DNA of 64,000 bases from Datnioides undecimradiatus (lineage: Eukaryota > Chordata > Actinopteri > Lobotiformes > Datnioididae): contig WARS01000034.1 in the NCBI GenBank assembly GCA_008933995.1, positions 4,008,707-4,072,706 on the forward strand. The letters are read 5' to 3'. The translations under genes were made by a program, and so were the position numbers. The notes below the pieces were generated by a model, which was not told where the DNA came from, made no database searches, and worked only from the letters and a program-made list of their open reading frames with translations. Shown here in pieces: positions 13,033 through 24,800 of this stretch (the stretch's first letter is position 1; every line of letters starts with the position of its first letter).

Positions 13033-14625
13033 TCCAGTGGGCGAGTTTATCAGTGCTGCCCAGAATATTTAACAGGGAAGAGAGTGCACCCGTGGGATCT
13101 CATTTGCACAGGTGTCCATCTGGTAGAAGTTGTCTGGGATAATCTCCACATCATGTCACATTTGCATCCGGGCTTCATGAAAATGGCGCACTCACTGTAA
13201 GCTGAGTGCGTGGCACTGGCCAGTTCGAAGGCCGAGGGATTGTTTGCCGACACTGTGGTGAAGACCAGTGTGTGTTGTGCTAATCCACGAGCCAGTTAAT
13301 GCTGCGCAATTATGTAAGGATTTAACATGTTTGTAATTGTTTGTTGGTTCAGCTCAATTTGTGTAACCAGCTTTAGTTGGAAAATTAGCAATGAGATTTT
13401 CCTAAACACTGCCAATTTGTTTGGTCTTTTAACCAGGAGGGATTTGCTGCAGTCAGGCTGGAGCACTTGTCAATTGTGACAGTCTTATTAGCCAGTTTGG
13501 GCAAAGAAAAGGTGCTCATATTGAATTCATTGATCATCAAGGACCTTTCCCTCTGTTTCCCTCCTTCAAATAGCACAACTTTCACAGTGAATCAATGTGT
13601 TCATTGATTCCCATGTTCTGTTAAGAATTACTCAAGCAGCAGATCCAATCTCAAAATCGCTGTCCCATTAATGACCCAGGCAGGCTAGCTGTAAATGCAT
13701 AGCAGCTGTATCTTTTCCTCCCCTGTGGCTGTGGAGTACCACTCTCTTGGGCTGGAGTAGATCTGATCAGGATACCTACAATGTTCTGCATATATGCACA
13801 AGAATGCTCAACCCAGATTGGTTTGGTATTTACGAGACAAGTGTTCAGGTCCACACAAATCTACTGGTGGTATACTGTAGTACCAAGCAGTAAAATGAAA
13901 TGTTTATTCCACCGTGGATGACTGTTCACCAGTATCTGTGAGACCAGGCAAGCATGTAGTCTCCAAACATTACAAGTAATCTTGCATTTTACGCCCCCCT
14001 CTCCCTTGCATTATAAATTCTCTTCTTTGTCTATATGACCTGAGCAGTTACAGTACATCAATTGTAGCAAGTCATTTTCTGCTAGCTGGAACTGTATCTG
14101 CTTAACACATGAAAACAAAAGGTTCAATCAATCTTCAAGTGCTGTTGACATTCAGAGCTGTCGCTCCATTTTACCAACCATGCCCCTGCCCCTTATACAC
14201 ACACCCGTGTATGTAATAAATGTTTTTATGTACACACATATACTGTATATGCACACTCTTTCAGTTTTCTCTGAATGGTTAATTGCTCAGTTCTAGGGTC
14301 ACACTGGAGATGATGATTCAACATTTAGTATTTAAGGAAAGTTTTCACATAAAAACCTGACAAATTGTGAGAATGATTAATTACGTTGCACAGGAAGGTT
14401 TCTTTCACCTCATCTCCCATGCTGCATTTAGGGATTCACATGGAGTCTAATGAATGAGCCTTGTGGAGATTTTGATTCTGAATTTATGTGAAGCCAGAGT
14501 TGGACTGCCGGCAGCTTTTCTTTGCTGCATCTGGCAAGACTTCAATATGATACAAACTCATTTATTTCTCTGGCTGATTCATTAAATTTGCTTTTTGTTG
14601 TTTTGTTTTGGGGTTTTTTTTGCAG

Positions 14626-14812
14626 GAACTCCACATACTGCATGAAGGTGTCCATGTCTCTCACTGTGGCAGAGAACGACACAGACCTCTGCTACAACTC
14701 CAAAATGAGGTTCTTTGAGAAGGCAGAACTAAGCAAAAGCAAAGACATCACCTGTCCGGGCATTGAGGATTATATCCAGCCGGGAGTGGAGCCTGAGATT
14801 GTGTGGTACAAG
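14626..14812 (+). CDS. il1rapl1: il1rapl1 exon: end of Ig1, first half of Ig2
   Basis: This internal coding exon of 187 nt encodes part of the ectodomain of IL1RAPL1, a single-pass synaptic adhesion receptor of the IL-1 receptor family. The family binds presynaptic PTP-delta through its Ig domains and signals postsynaptically through a TIR domain. After a split codon it reads [12 protein letters not shown], then [29 protein letters not shown] and finally EPEIVWYK. The Trp of VWYK fits the core Trp of Ig2. NST and NDT are N-glycosylation sequons. The acceptor is a T-rich tract ending TTTGCAG. The donor is AAG|GTACGA. The exon begins with the last base of a codon (phase 2) and ends on a complete codon (phase 0). 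EKAELSKSK and the surrounding residues resemble vertebrate IL1RAPL1 more than IL1RAPL2, judged from memory. The teleost a or b copy is undecided. Confidence 0.93.
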
Positions 14813-17181
14813 GTACGATACACTGTGTTTATGTGCTGTTTGCCCAGTTTTCTTCCACTGATTTATATTCTTTTTGAATAAAGTGGTGCAAGACATATTC
14901 TGAGCCAAGGGCTTTGTCTGCCACCTGAAATCCATCGTGCACATTATTAGAAATGGAACCTTTCAATTAAAATTAAAAAGCTACTTTACAGGAAGTTCTT
15001 AACCTAGTTTAAGGTCGGCTGTATTCAGATCTAATTAGTTTTAAATATCAAGTCCTTTCTAAATTGTAAAACTAACTGCAACAAACGCATCAACAAAATA
15101 AATATAAAATGCAAACATAAATCTATTTGCTCTGCTCTGCCCCATGTATTGAATGTGAACTTCCTCTTCCTCCTCATGAAGTCCGGACGCCCACAGTGTA
15201 ACTGACCCAGTCAGATCGTCAGTATCTGACTGTCCACTCTGACAGAGCTGTAAGGCGAAGCACAGGGGCCAGTTCAACAAACGTGAAAGTGTGGTGGATT
15301 ATGTCACCACAATGCTTCTTTGGTTTCCCACTGAATCAAATTAAAATAACAGATAATGACTGCAGGCTTCTCACCCTCCAGTTATTGGCTCTTGCTTTGT
15401 CAGTGGGGGCAGATTGAATTCTGGGAGGCCTGTCTTGGACCACAGTTTGAAACCGAACCCACAGTGCCCCAGTTTCTTTTGCCTTGGGTGTTCTGTGGCC
15501 CAAAATCTGAAAGACCTTGGCTTTCTAAAAGTCCATACTTACTTTATACTCAACACCTTCATGACAATATGCAGTATAAATATAGAATGAGCCCAACTCA
15601 ATCCATTGTTAATCCAGATAGTTGTGTATTGTGTAGTGTTGCCCGGGTCAGGTTTTATAAGACAAGTCCAAATTAATCTATGGGATGGTAAACTGTAATT
15701 TTCCACAATCTCCATGTTGAAAAAAAAACATTTTGTTGGCCATATTTCAAGTTGATACGTAAGATTCAAAGGCTTTACAGGAAGCTGGTACACAGTGCCC
15801 TTGCTTTTGTGCACCAAACCTGTTCAAAACTGCTCCAAAATGGCTTAATGCTACCTTTGCATATTTCAAGAGCAAACCTTTTTGTTGTTTTTTGTTTCTA
15901 AACAGTAGTTCACTAGCAACTACATAATGAGTGACTTTAAATTTGGAATTGAAACTGGAGGGGTGGATATGTGTGTTTGCACTGTGAGTCTGCTGAGCTT
16001 CTGCTTGTGACTGCAAAATGCACAAAGTGTAAAGATACTAACAGCTGGCTCACAACTGAGGGACACACTACAGGTTACTACACAGACAATGAGAACAAGG
16101 TAAAGACGAGTGCTGATGTTGTGTAGCATACTTCCCTTCAACTAAAAACGCACAACAGAGGTTTGTGAAAAAATCAGGTATTAGTAACCAGATGCTCTGA
16201 GGAGACTTCTTCTCCCTTTACGAATGGGTTCCCCTCAAAACAAGACACAAATACTGAAACATGAATGAAAGCGATTGACAGCCGGTCAAGCTGATGCAAG
16301 CTCGACTTCAGAGTTGCTTGAACTAACGAGGTGCTCAGTTTCTGAAATCACAGTGCATCACACACGTAAGGACAACGTATGGTCTGTTTCTCACCCAAAA
16401 ATAGTCTGCAAGAATCAACAATACCTCGTACTTCAACAGCTAGGCAACTCATTTTCTGTAGTCACACAGGATGTCCCCAGCTCTGCTCTTTGTGCACACA
16501 GATATGATTTGCCATTTCAACTTCAAAGATTGTCTCTAAATATGTATTCCCAGTACGTGCCTTTTAATTAGACTGCGCTAAAGCTGTTTCATGGCAATCT
16601 GTACTAGCTTTGACCTTTTTGTTAAGAATTGATTGTGCTACTCAAATTAGTAAATCAATGGTTTGAAGCTAGTAGTTACGAAGAACTTATAAAGAACTTT
16701 ACACATAAACTTAGTTATGGGAAGACAAATCGCTGGTGCAACCCAATCCCACTGTATTAGTCCTCCTTCAGAATGATTAATGCACAGCAGTGCAATCTGA
16801 TAAATCATTGTTTAAACTAGTATTCATGTCTGTGCAGCAGGGATGCATCAAACTGATGTTGGAAGTCTGGAATAATTTCATAAAGTGTATTGATATGAGC
16901 TCTGTCTTTCATAACTGTGTGGAAAGCTGCTGTAGCTCTTGATGACAGGATGTTTAGTAACAAGGGTGGTTTTCATTTAATACGCTTAAAAATAAGACAA
17001 AACATAAAGTCTCAGCTCTGTTGGTAATGATTAGAGGCATACAAGTGAAAGTATGTTTCCTGCTGACTTTAAACATTAGTTGAAATTAGCTGAAACACTT
17101 GAACCCCAACAGTAACACAGTATATTTCTTTTATTCTAACATTCTGTATCCCCGTGGTCTTTGTCTGTATTTGAAATAAAG
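14813..17181 (+). other. il1rapl1 intron, 2.4 kb
   Basis: This intron of 2,369 bp interrupts Ig2 between WYK and the following EC, in phase 0. The donor is GTACGA. A good branch-point candidate, TCTAAC, sits at 17135-17140, about 42 bases before the acceptor. The acceptor itself is weak (ATAAAG). No repeats, RNA genes or other coding regions were recognised. The frames open on either strand lack domain signatures. Confidence 0.85.
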
Positions 17182-17335
17182 GAATGCAAGCCAAAGCAAT
17201 GGAGACAAACCATAGAAAGGAGGAGGGACACTCTTTCCATCAAGGAAGTACGGGAAGATGACATTGGAAATTACACCTGCGAATTACAGTTTGGAAACTT
17301 TGTGGTACGGAGGACTACTGAGCTGTCCGTCACAG
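17182..17335 (+). CDS. il1rapl1: il1rapl1 exon: second half of Ig2
   Basis: This 154-nt coding exon continues the frame of 14626-14812 directly. It starts ECKPKQWRQ, passes [15 protein letters not shown] and [11 protein letters not shown], and ends [12 protein letters not shown] plus one base of the next codon. DIGNYTC is the D-x-G-x-Y-x-C signature of the F strand of an Ig domain. Its Cys would pair with the Cys of the TCPG segment in the previous exon. NYT is a glycosylation sequon. The donor ACAG|GTAAAG is good. The acceptor ATAAAG|GAA has purines just before the AG, which is weak. The exon opens in phase 0 and closes in phase 1, so skipping it would shift the frame and remove the second half of Ig2. 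[14 protein letters not shown] is typical of IL1RAPL1. Confidence 0.94.
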
Positions 17336-18759
17336 GTAAAGGAAAAATCTACATATCTTCAATGCTGCAGATTTTGTGATTGCAGAATGATCTCTGCTGA
17401 CTGTTGTCGAGCTGTTTAAACACTGGCATTTACTGAGAGAGGTACGGAGTGCCTGAGTTGCTGCAGTGTTTGCGACACTGATTGCCAGTAAGTGTGCCCT
17501 GAAAAGCTCAGTGCAAATACATTTATATTTAATGCATTTCCAAACAAAAGTATTTCAACAAAAAGACTATCCCCATTGTTGCTTGTGCCTTTGTGTGTCT
17601 GCTGATTGTCTTCCACACTTTGTGTTTCTTACTCTGTGAGCTGCCAAAAGAATTGTGGCTTCAGGTTGTTGTTGTTAAAAAATTAAGCTTTTTAAAGCTG
17701 ATCCCTGCACCTTTTGCCAAAGTGGCGCAGTCAATAGTGTCGCTGTCTCTGTGACTTCTAGGCTGCTTTAATTGCTAAGTAGAGGAATTCACACAGAGCC
17801 TCTTCAGCACTTTTTCTTAAGGCTGTTGAAATATTTAAGCCTGAACCTAAAGTGGGTGACAGATTGCTTGCCACTGACACTGTCACAGCCAATGCTCACA
17901 CAACAGGCACTGTGGATAAGGAGAACCCAAATGTACAACTCAATTAAACACACTTTGTTTTAGGTGATCTGATTAGAATCAGTTGTAGTTGTTGTCCTGA
18001 GTGATGTCAAAATGCTTGTTGTGATGGGTAAATGGCAACAAAGAGCTAGTATTGACTTTCATATATTTGTTTTACCATTGTTAATTTTAACTGCTTTATA
18101 CTAAAGCACTTGCGTTTCCTCCAGTCCTTGAATATCATGAATCCTCAGAGAATTAATGAGAACGCCAGGGCAACTTTAAAACGAGCCTTTATGTTACAAA
18201 TGTTCGTTTAAAAGTGGAGCTCAAGTTCTTTTGAGTGTCCCTGCGCTTCGGACAATTTCACACACCAACAGCTCCTCCTCTCTGTGACTCATTTGGCTGA
18301 GCTCCCATTTCCGGTGGTGGCTCATGTCTGCAAGGATACGAATAAATGCAAGATGACGCAGCCTGAAACAAAACCGAGCAAAGTGAAGCAGTTGTGGATG
18401 GACAGAAAGGCTGTAACGTTTCAGTGCAGCTGCCACTGTGCACCGTGGGTGTGAGGGTCAGACAAAGTGTTTACTGTTAACTGCTACCTGATTACACTTT
18501 ATGGTTCTTTTAAAAACACAAAGACAGACTCCAGTGAAGGCCGAGCTAAGTCATAAATCATTTTCTCCCCAGCCTCAAAATGTCATCCTGGGGGAATAGT
18601 CCTAATCTCTCTATCTACTGTGGAGACATTCGGCATTTCAAAACAGGTGGCAAAAGATGATTGATGATTGGGAATGGCAGTAGACAGGACATTTATGATT
18701 TTTTTAGAAAGAAATATACTCTTCTGCTTGTGTCTGTGCAGGTTGTGTCCCACATCAAG

Positions 18760-18892
18760 CCTGCCTGTAGGTGTGAATGTGTCTCCTTTTAGCCATTTTG
18801 GTGGATTAACCTGTCCTGGATTTACCCTCCAATGCATGCTGGGACAGGCTCTGGTGCTCGCAACCCTTCAACAGCATAGAAAATGGATGGGC
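18760..18892 (+). mobile_element. Teleost interspersed repeat with ATGGATGG tail
   Basis: The stretch contains CCAATGCATGCTGGGACAGG, then CTCGCAACCCTTCAACAGC and AAAATGGATGGGCAGAT. This is a diverged copy of a repeat widespread in teleost genomes, whose usual form reads CTGGGATAGGCTCCAGC, then GCGACCCT, and ends in an ATGGATGG microsatellite. The upstream CCTGTCCTGGATTTACCC fits the usual CCTGTCCAGGGTGTACCC block. I recognise it as a mobile-element-derived sequence but cannot name the family or place its 5' boundary precisely. Confidence 0.65.
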
Positions 18893-21800
18893 AGATATAA
18901 ATATATATGACGGTTAGATTATGATGAAGTTATCAATATGTGTAAAGGAAAAGGAAGCGATCAGTTTTGTTCTATTATTATTTAAGATGGTAGGCTTAAC
19001 ACAACACTGTAGTATCAGACTTCCGCAAGTTTATTGGTTTACTTCGATAGATGCAGAGATGCAAATACATAGTTTCACCCAAAACTGACTTTTACTGTAA
19101 GTTACAAGAATGCAATTTAGCCTCAAGGTAACAAAGTGTAATACAAGTTCTCATTGTTCTTCTGAACTTGGGGTGCTTTTTATCTTTGGAGAGCAATGCC
19201 AGACTTCACTCTGATTTTGGCTTGGTTGCTTTCCTTTTAGGCAGAATTGCTTCCCTCTGAGTTTTGGATTTATTTATTTAATTTCTGCTTTCGACTGAAG
19301 AAGTTTTGAGTTTTTGTACGTGGTGTTTTCTTTTGTGCTGCCATGGTGGTTGTACTGATCATGCTAACTATCCAATTCTTTTGATCTGCCTTCTATTTCT
19401 GTCTGCTGTTGCTGCCTCAGTACACATGAAACACATCTCGTCCTGTAAGGAAGGAGATTTCCTGTGCACGGTATTTAGACCAGCGAATATATAAGCTTCA
19501 ACTCAGCTGAATCACTTTTGTTCTAAACCCTTTAACTTTCCTCTGCTCATCATCAAAAATCGGATTCAAGACCACTGATCTCCACCGGTTACATATCAAC
19601 TAAGTGTCCTCCGAGAGCCGTAATAAAACTCCTATTACCTGGAGTATACCACATACTGTATTCATTAGTCCTTTAAGCCTCTAACCAGTGGCTTCCTATG
19701 AACCGTTAAAAACTATGAAATTGTATGTGCTGCTTGATTAGTCACAACAGTTCACAGTTGTTGGTGTGACAGTGTTTAAAGTAGGGCCGATATTGGTATA
19801 AATCTTCTTTTATACATAATTCATTAACTCTTTGTGAAAAAATATCTTTTTTCAAATTTTGCTAAGCACTGAACTTTTCTGTACAATCTTAATTTCAAAC
19901 GTTCCAGCTTTCTGAAGTATTAATAAGCACCTGGAACTTGCATAATATCACTTCCTGAACCACGCAGAGGTTGAGTTCTATCAACTTGGCCCTAGAGAAA
20001 ATGAAGAGCAATAGAAGAAGATGAGTAATCTGTGATAATGGCCACATATTACATTCTTTTACATTGTAATCACATTCCTGTGGTGGAAAACTCCTTTAAG
20101 GATTCCAAATTCAAGACCTGCGGTGCAGACCTGACCTTTCCATGTGCATACTTTCTTATTTTATCTGATATAAGTACACATGGACCTTTATGTAATATTA
20201 TCATCAACCTCCCACAGATAATTCCAATTCACCATCAAAACCCTTGTCACTCCCCTCTTTATCAACAGCCTACAGGCCCTCTCACAGCAGTGCAATGGGA
20301 CAAAAGGTCAGATTCCATTTGATTATAATGAGCACCGCTAAAATCATAATGAGCTCCCTTGCTGTTTAATTGGAAGCGACATTCATTTTTAAATAAAATT
20401 TGGGTTTTTATGACTTCTTTGTAAGGTGTACCTTTTGATGTCTTAGATTAAACACAGCACAATAAAGGAGCAGTGATGAAATAGATATACAGGGAAGCAG
20501 CAACTTTGGTGTGTAAAATAGACTGTCAGTGTAGCTAATGAGCTGGGACTGATGCTGTTAGCCTGCTTTTCTTATTTTGAACCAGCACGCAATGAGGTGT
20601 GTTTGGTTGAGGGAAGGGAAGGGCATGCAGCACGAGTAGGTAAATAACCAAAGAGCCTGTGAGGTTGAGAACAATCATGAATATATCTCTCCACATAAAA
20701 TGTCTCTGCCCTCCTCCTGAAACTGGCTGATGCATTCACCTGATATTTTTCATGCCCTTTGAGTCGGAGTGTTTTGAATAGACAGATCTGATTCTCCGGT
20801 AGCTTTGTGGCTTAAAGTCATTCTCATTGCAACACTGGTTCTGACAGTCTTTCAGTCTAGCACATTGAAAACCAATGTCTCAAGTGAACAATTGCTTCTT
20901 GCTGGATAGCACCATTCTATTTCAGTGTCTTGCCTACCTCTGAATGTTATTGCACAGCGACTTGACTGGGTGGAAATGAAAGCAACTATTTTGCTTCCTC
21001 AGCTCAACCACTGCTCCTGAATGATGGGAACCTTTCCCTTGATATGTGTTTTGTGCTGCGCATTCGTAAGCTAGAGGCTATTTTCTGCGAATGTAGACAA
21101 TAAAGAATAAACGAAGTGGAAGTTTAGAACATGAATTTTAAGTAGAGAACAAGACTATTCATGGCTTTCCCACTATTAGGAGCATGTATAAGGACAAAAC
21201 GTGTTTGTTAAATGCAATAAAGAGGATAAAGTGTGCATTACGTTACAGATGATTACAGTGGCAACACTGAGAGTGTTCCGGTCAACTTCCTTTGACCATT
21301 GACAAATCATGTTTGTTGACAAGTGATCTAGTTGCATGTCTAATTTGCATATTGGGAACCAGTTACAACATACACAGAAACTAGATCAAACATGTTTTGG
21401 TACTAATGCAAATGCCAAAGATCAGATGTTGTTATCCACATAATGTAACCAGATCATCAACCAAATTTTGAGTGTGAAGTGATGGCAGTGATGCTTTGTT
21501 TCCCATAGCCAGGTTAACCATGCTGTGTCAGCAAGTCATTAAACTGAAATTACCAAAGCACAGTCATGCTGAGTAAGTAAAGTCATCATTTAGAAACACA
21601 CCCAGAGTACTTAAATGAGCGTCAGAGGCTTCAGGCAAAACTTTTGCTTGCTTTGTTTTCAATATTGAAATCATTGTTTTTTGCGTCCTGATCTGGCAGA
21701 TCTTGGATGCCATTACCTATAATATATGCAATCCTGTCACCATGATGAATGCTGTTAAAGCTAAAACATATTGATTCTTTATACTTCAGTCTAGTCTATT

Positions 21801-24800
21801 GTTCTCCAGGAGCAGTTAAATGACTTCAGTTTTGCTGAGTAAAAATAAATGTGGCATTTGTTTTGGTGGAGGAAGGAAAGACAGCTCGTGGCTCAAGGAC
21901 AGCAGCAGCTGAGTTTAAATAACTGCAAATATCCAGTATGCAGCCATGCACAGTAGGAACACATTTGGTAAGCTACTACAATGCTAACAGGACCTCTACG
22001 TCCTTGTTAATCCTAATAAACCTCTAGTTTACCTCATCGGCTCATTATGACGCCTCTACTACACCTCTGTTCTGCAAAGTATAGCTCCTGCCAGCACCAT
22101 TTGGTGTCCATTACCAATTTCCTGTCCCATCCCTGAGTTGACTCATTAGCATATGAAGGAGGTTGGAATATAATTGCTCCTTTAATTGATGGAAGATAAT
22201 TAATCTGGCCAAGGTGCTGGTGGAGGAGAGGAGACAGTGCACTGAGTGGATTCAGAATGAAATCCTTTTTTTTTTCTTATGAATTTGATACAGCGTGTAA
22301 TCAGCAGGTGTTTGATGAGGTTTATTAATTTTTTTCCTCTTTTTTATTTCATTACCTTTGATATTTTGTCAGTTTATTAGAGAACATAGTTATAAATAAA
22401 TATGAAGCTTGTCATTATTCTGCAAGTCTGTTGTGATTTGAATTCATCGCCTCCTGCTGTGGCTGATGGTGCATTTCGACTCTGAGTCTTGAAGCATGAG
22501 AATTATTCATTGTCGCAGGGAGTGGTTAACTTCCTGAACTTAAATGTCTTCTTTGGTGTGTAGTTCTTCAGTGTTTTGTTCTTTTTAATTCGACAGCCGC
22601 ATGTCATTATGTCATACCCTTGGCATGACATTGACACCCTGACGATGTTCTGCTGCAGTGGCACTGGCGCCTTTATGGAGGGGCTTTTTTTGACCTTTTC
22701 CATGGGCGCTGGGGCCAGGCTTGTTTTCATCATGATGATACAAAGCATAGCATGATGGAAAAAATGAGGAGGAGGGAAGCATTCAGTGACACAATATGTC
22801 TGTGTGTAAGAGTGCATGCCTGCCAGACTGAAAGCTCACACTGCAGTTACTGTAGTATACTGAATGGGCAGACCCACATTAACAGTGTGGACTATAGAGC
22901 GCTTATGATTACTTGGCTTTTTACCGGTATTTCCATAATTAAATTTGCCCAGAAATAACAGTCTCTTATTACTATAACTGCAGTATTTGGCAGCTGATTA
23001 AATGTTACTCAGCTGCATTCCAAATAATCCAGGAATATGCGTGTAAGCCAGAAAGATAGGTACATGAAAAATAGTTACTGTGAAAATAGAAACAGTATCT
23101 TTGAAACTGCATGGCCACTGGGGCCAGCAGAAACAACCTATGGATACAATACTGGCAGATAATCCCTTTTTAAGTTAATATGTCAGACCTGTCAGTTGCT
23201 TATGTACACAGTAGTTACAGAGAAAATTAGAATTTACTCTTTCTCTGGCTCATTAGCTGCTAAATGCGCCACTATGTTCACCAGCTAGCTGCTAACTTGC
23301 CACTTGCTGTGGAGAAGGTAGCATTCAATGGGTTTTAGAGCTGTTTTTGCACTACACAGGTGCATGCTGGGTCTGAAAGTAATACTGATGACAGCTGTGA
23401 GAGTGAACCAAAGCATTTAAGTTGTGTAAAATAGCAAAACAATTAGATAAGAGATGCCTAAAGCTCCAAAGGGTTGAGGATAAATGTAGAATCGAGTGCT
23501 AATTATCTGTGGGTCATTTTAACAACATACACATTAACTGATCGTTTATATAAAAATCTGATTATAGCACATTTAAGAATATATATTATGTTTAATCTTA
23601 AAAGATGTGAATATGTTGCTTGTTTTTTAGATGTTTTGTGCAATTAAATCTTCTGGTTTAGGTTTATTTATTCTGTCAGTGACAGGAGGACTTGGGGGAA
23701 AAACATGGTGAACATAGGAAGGTTAGGATGGAAAAAATCTATTAGAAATGACACAATCCCTGGAAATGGAAGTTCATTCTTGGTCTTGGGAACAGTATGA
23801 GAGACAAAATGATCTGTCTTTACCAGCTGTAATGGAGCTTTCCCCCTATATATGACCACGATTGTTACATGAATGAAGTTCTTCCTGACTGATCCACCTC
23901 CATTCACCAAAGACTGAACTGACTGCAAGATGTACTTTAAAGCTCTGTGAAAACTTGACTTTTGCCACAAATAATACTTAATATAAATGGCATGATATCA
24001 AAAGTTTTCATGAATCAACATTCTGGGTAAAAAAAAAAGATCTTGAGGCCTAAAAATGAATGACAGAGCGATAAATGATGAACCAGGAGAGAAAACAGAA
24101 GCCACCATGTCGACGCATAGAGTTTACTGTCACTGTGCAGATTCCCTGTGACGAGGACGCTGCACACTGTTATGAAATGCACTTCACGCTGAGTGGAGAG
24201 CTCTTAAAGCATGATGGATGGCTTTTTGATCAATTGGAATGATTTTTATTTTTCATTTGCCCTGCTGCTTGTTTTCCTGAATGAAGTAGCAGATGAGGGC
24301 CACTGCAAAATACCACGGAGGACCTCCTCCACATGCAACGCTGTATATACTCATGTAACTCCAAAATAAACAGCAGCAATAATGCAAAACGCTGCACCAA
24401 ATCCAAAATGGCATGGTATCTGTGGTATTATGTTGTTAGTTTTTTAAGATTTATGATACCATCTTTTTTATCACCTCCTCTTTCTGCCTCAGCTCTTGTT
24501 GCATCATTTGTCACGTCCCACCTCTGCCATACTCTCATACCCCAGTCAAGACCAAATATCAATCAGAGGTGAAAGGCAGAACCTGAGGCTTTCCTTTACA
24601 GCCAGTAATGGAAAGTCTCAAGCTGGGCTTTGACAGCTGCTTTTTTTCCTTATTCTACTGGAACCAGCTAAATTGAATAGACAAGCATGGCACCAAATCA
24701 AAGGCATTGTTGAAAAAGGATGCCATGATAACATCATTCAGAAATCACTATTACATATCACAACCTGAGGTCTATCTCACAGTTCATAAGTGGACAAAAG

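Larger units (their letters stand above)
1..14625 (+). other. 3' part of a long il1rapl1 intron
   Basis: This stretch lies upstream of the first recognisable exon and should be intronic, because that exon opens in mid-codon (phase 2) after a normal acceptor. I found no exon matching the preceding part of Ig domain 1 and no other gene. The frames open here are short and without recognisable domains. It holds a (GT)20 microsatellite, a (TC)n tract, a pair of near-identical 21-bp words, a likely LINE/SINE tail and a perfect hairpin, each listed separately. Patches around 5880-6050, 6660-6840 and 10440-10740 look less repetitive and could be conserved non-coding DNA, which only alignment with other fish could show. 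Confidence 0.75.

Noticed and set aside
13012-13037. (TC)n plus CCAG as a possible splice acceptor for an upstream il1rapl1 exon
   Set aside because: The following sequence does not encode Ig1 residues and no suitable donor follows in the right phase.
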